Assembly (NCBI GenBank): GCA_030597775.1 | Contig: JAUVRF010000097.1 | Span: 1 to 6,654, forward strand | DNA: 6,654 nt | Direction of reading: 5' to 3' | From: Methanobacteriota archaeon | Lineage (GTDB): Archaea > Thermoplasmatota > DTKX01 > GCA-020343715 | Part shown: positions 6,129 to 6,654 of the stretch, piece after piece | How positions within the stretch are numbered: the first letter of the stretch is position 1 | How the letters are laid out: the number at the start of each line of letters is the position of its first letter | Made by a program: the position numbers and the translations under genes | Notes under the pieces: model-generated | Database searches by the model: none | Seen by the model: the letters and a program-made list of their open reading frames with translations, nothing else | What the model was told of the DNA's origin: nothing

Positions 6129-6206
6129 TGGCGGGCACGAGGGGATTCGAACCCCCGATATACAGCTTAGGAGGCTGTCGCCATATCCAGACTAGGCCAC
6201 GTGCCC
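6129..6206 (-). tRNA. tRNA-Arg (anticodon CCT)
   Basis: A complete cloverleaf can be folded. The acceptor stem is GGGCACG with CGTGCCC and discriminator G. The D arm has a GCC/GGC stem. The anticodon stem is ACAGC/GCTGT around the 7-nt loop CTCCTAA, giving anticodon CCT, which reads AGG. The T arm is GGGGG-TTCGAAT-CCCCT. CCA is encoded at 6129-6131. The body is 75 nt without CCA, with a short variable loop and no intron. AGG is a common arginine codon in the genes of this window, so this is a much-used tRNA rather than a rare-codon one. Its 5' half overlaps the end of the upstream reading frame. Confidence 0.96.
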
Positions 6207-6654
6207 GTGTGCATCCCGCATATCCCCTCCCGGATAAAGGCTTTACGGAAGGTTCCGTTGAAATAGAAGGCGCTGGCAATCCCAAAAGTATAATCTCCCT
6301 TGAACCGCGTCCTCACCTGAAACTCCACCAGTCGGCCAGGGGCCGTGAACTGGTCCGCCGGGTCGGTGAGCTGCAGGTCGATCTCCAGTCTCGGCAGGTA
6401 GATGTAGGTGCTGTCTGCCGCGCTATCGTCCCAGTAGCCATTGCCCTCCCAGACCCCGGCATGTAGGTAGACGGACGAGGTAGACCCCAGGCCATCCTCC
6501 TCGATGGTGAATGTCGACTCGAACTCACCCGTGCCCACGTGGCTGACGTTCACGGATCTTGCATCGTAGTACCGGCCCACTTCGAATATCACCAGGGGTG
6601 CGTCGTAGGGAAGGCCCTCCTTGTAGACCCATATGCCGACGGTCACCTCGGATC
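6167..6654 (-). CDS. 3' part of an extracytoplasmic, beta-rich protein (5' end outside window)
   Basis: The frame is open to the window edge and gives the last 161 residues; a GTG at 6646 is in frame but is probably internal. The protein has alternating hydrophobic and polar residues with many aromatics, as in Ig-like or jelly-roll beta-sandwich domains (for example VTVGIWVYKEG, STYIYLPRLEIDLQL, GDYTFGIASAFYFNGTF). Two N-glycosylation sequons (NVS, NGT) point to a surface or secreted location. I cannot name a family. The end is odd: the TAA at 6167-6169 lies in the anticodon region of the tRNA gene, so the last 13 residues or so are read from tRNA sequence. This could be a real overlap, or a truncated gene that now ends wherever the tRNA offers a stop. 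Confidence 0.7.
   Translation of the reverse strand, partial: SEVTVGIWVYKEGLPYDAPLVIFEVGRYYDARSVNVSHVGTGEFESTFTIEEDGLGSTSSVYLHAGVWEGNGYWDDSAADSTYIYLPRLEIDLQLTDPADQFTAPGRLVEFQVRTRFKGDYTFGIASAFYFNGTFRKAFIREGICGMHTGTWPSLDMATAS
6233..6239 (-). promoter_or_regulatory. Candidate TATA element of the tRNA gene
   Basis: CTTTATC on the minus strand is centred about 30 bp upstream of the mature tRNA 5' end (6206), the usual distance for an archaeal tRNA promoter with a very short 5' leader. It lies within the upstream coding frame. The match is imperfect. Confidence 0.4.

Noticed and set aside
6103..6285. Minus-strand open frame of 60 codons spanning the tRNA
   Set aside because: It reads through the whole tRNA and out of its terminator region, has no domain and overlaps the better-supported upstream frame.

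Overview
The window looks like chromosomal DNA from an archaeon. The evidence is archaeal TATA-like boxes about 25-30 bp ahead of likely transcription starts, Shine-Dalgarno sites matching AGGAGGTGAT, an archaeal-style tRNA with encoded CCA, and extracytoplasmic proteins rich in N-X-S/T sequons. The base composition (moderately GC-rich by eye) and the protein style would fit a euryarchaeon of the Thermoplasmata type. That placement is an impression, not a proven assignment. Both ends of the window are GATC, so it may be a cloned or trimmed fragment.

Left part (about 60-1936, + strand): a two-gene type IV toxin-antitoxin operon of the AbiE type. A winged-helix AbiEi-like antitoxin/regulator gene overlaps an AbiEii-like nucleotidyltransferase toxin gene, and all four toxin motifs are readable. 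The operon is preceded by an AT-rich control region built from an imperfect 57-bp tandem duplication (about 89-125 and 146-182). Each unit carries a GGTT-N3-TACC dyad, a TATA-like element and a TGCATATG box. This is a strong candidate for the operator array through which the antitoxin represses its own operon.

Middle part (1992-4134, - strand): a two-gene MacB/FtsX-type ABC exporter or mechanotransmission module. The permease gene comes first and overlaps the ATPase gene by 8 bp. The ATPase carries an unusual C-terminal extension resembling the RadA/Rad51 N-terminal helix-hairpin-helix domain. The permease has its own TATA box and Shine-Dalgarno site.

Right part (4262-6654, - strand): a 596-residue membrane-anchored or secreted protein of unknown function, with ten N-glycosylation sequons. 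It lies 127 bp upstream of the transporter genes in the same direction and may be its extracytoplasmic partner or substrate. Upstream of it is a tRNA-Arg(CCT) gene. Last comes the 3' end of another extracytoplasmic, beta-rich protein whose reading frame runs 40 nt into the tRNA gene. The 55-bp convergent gap (1937-1991) and the 127-bp gap (4135-4261) hold no further gene that can be supported.
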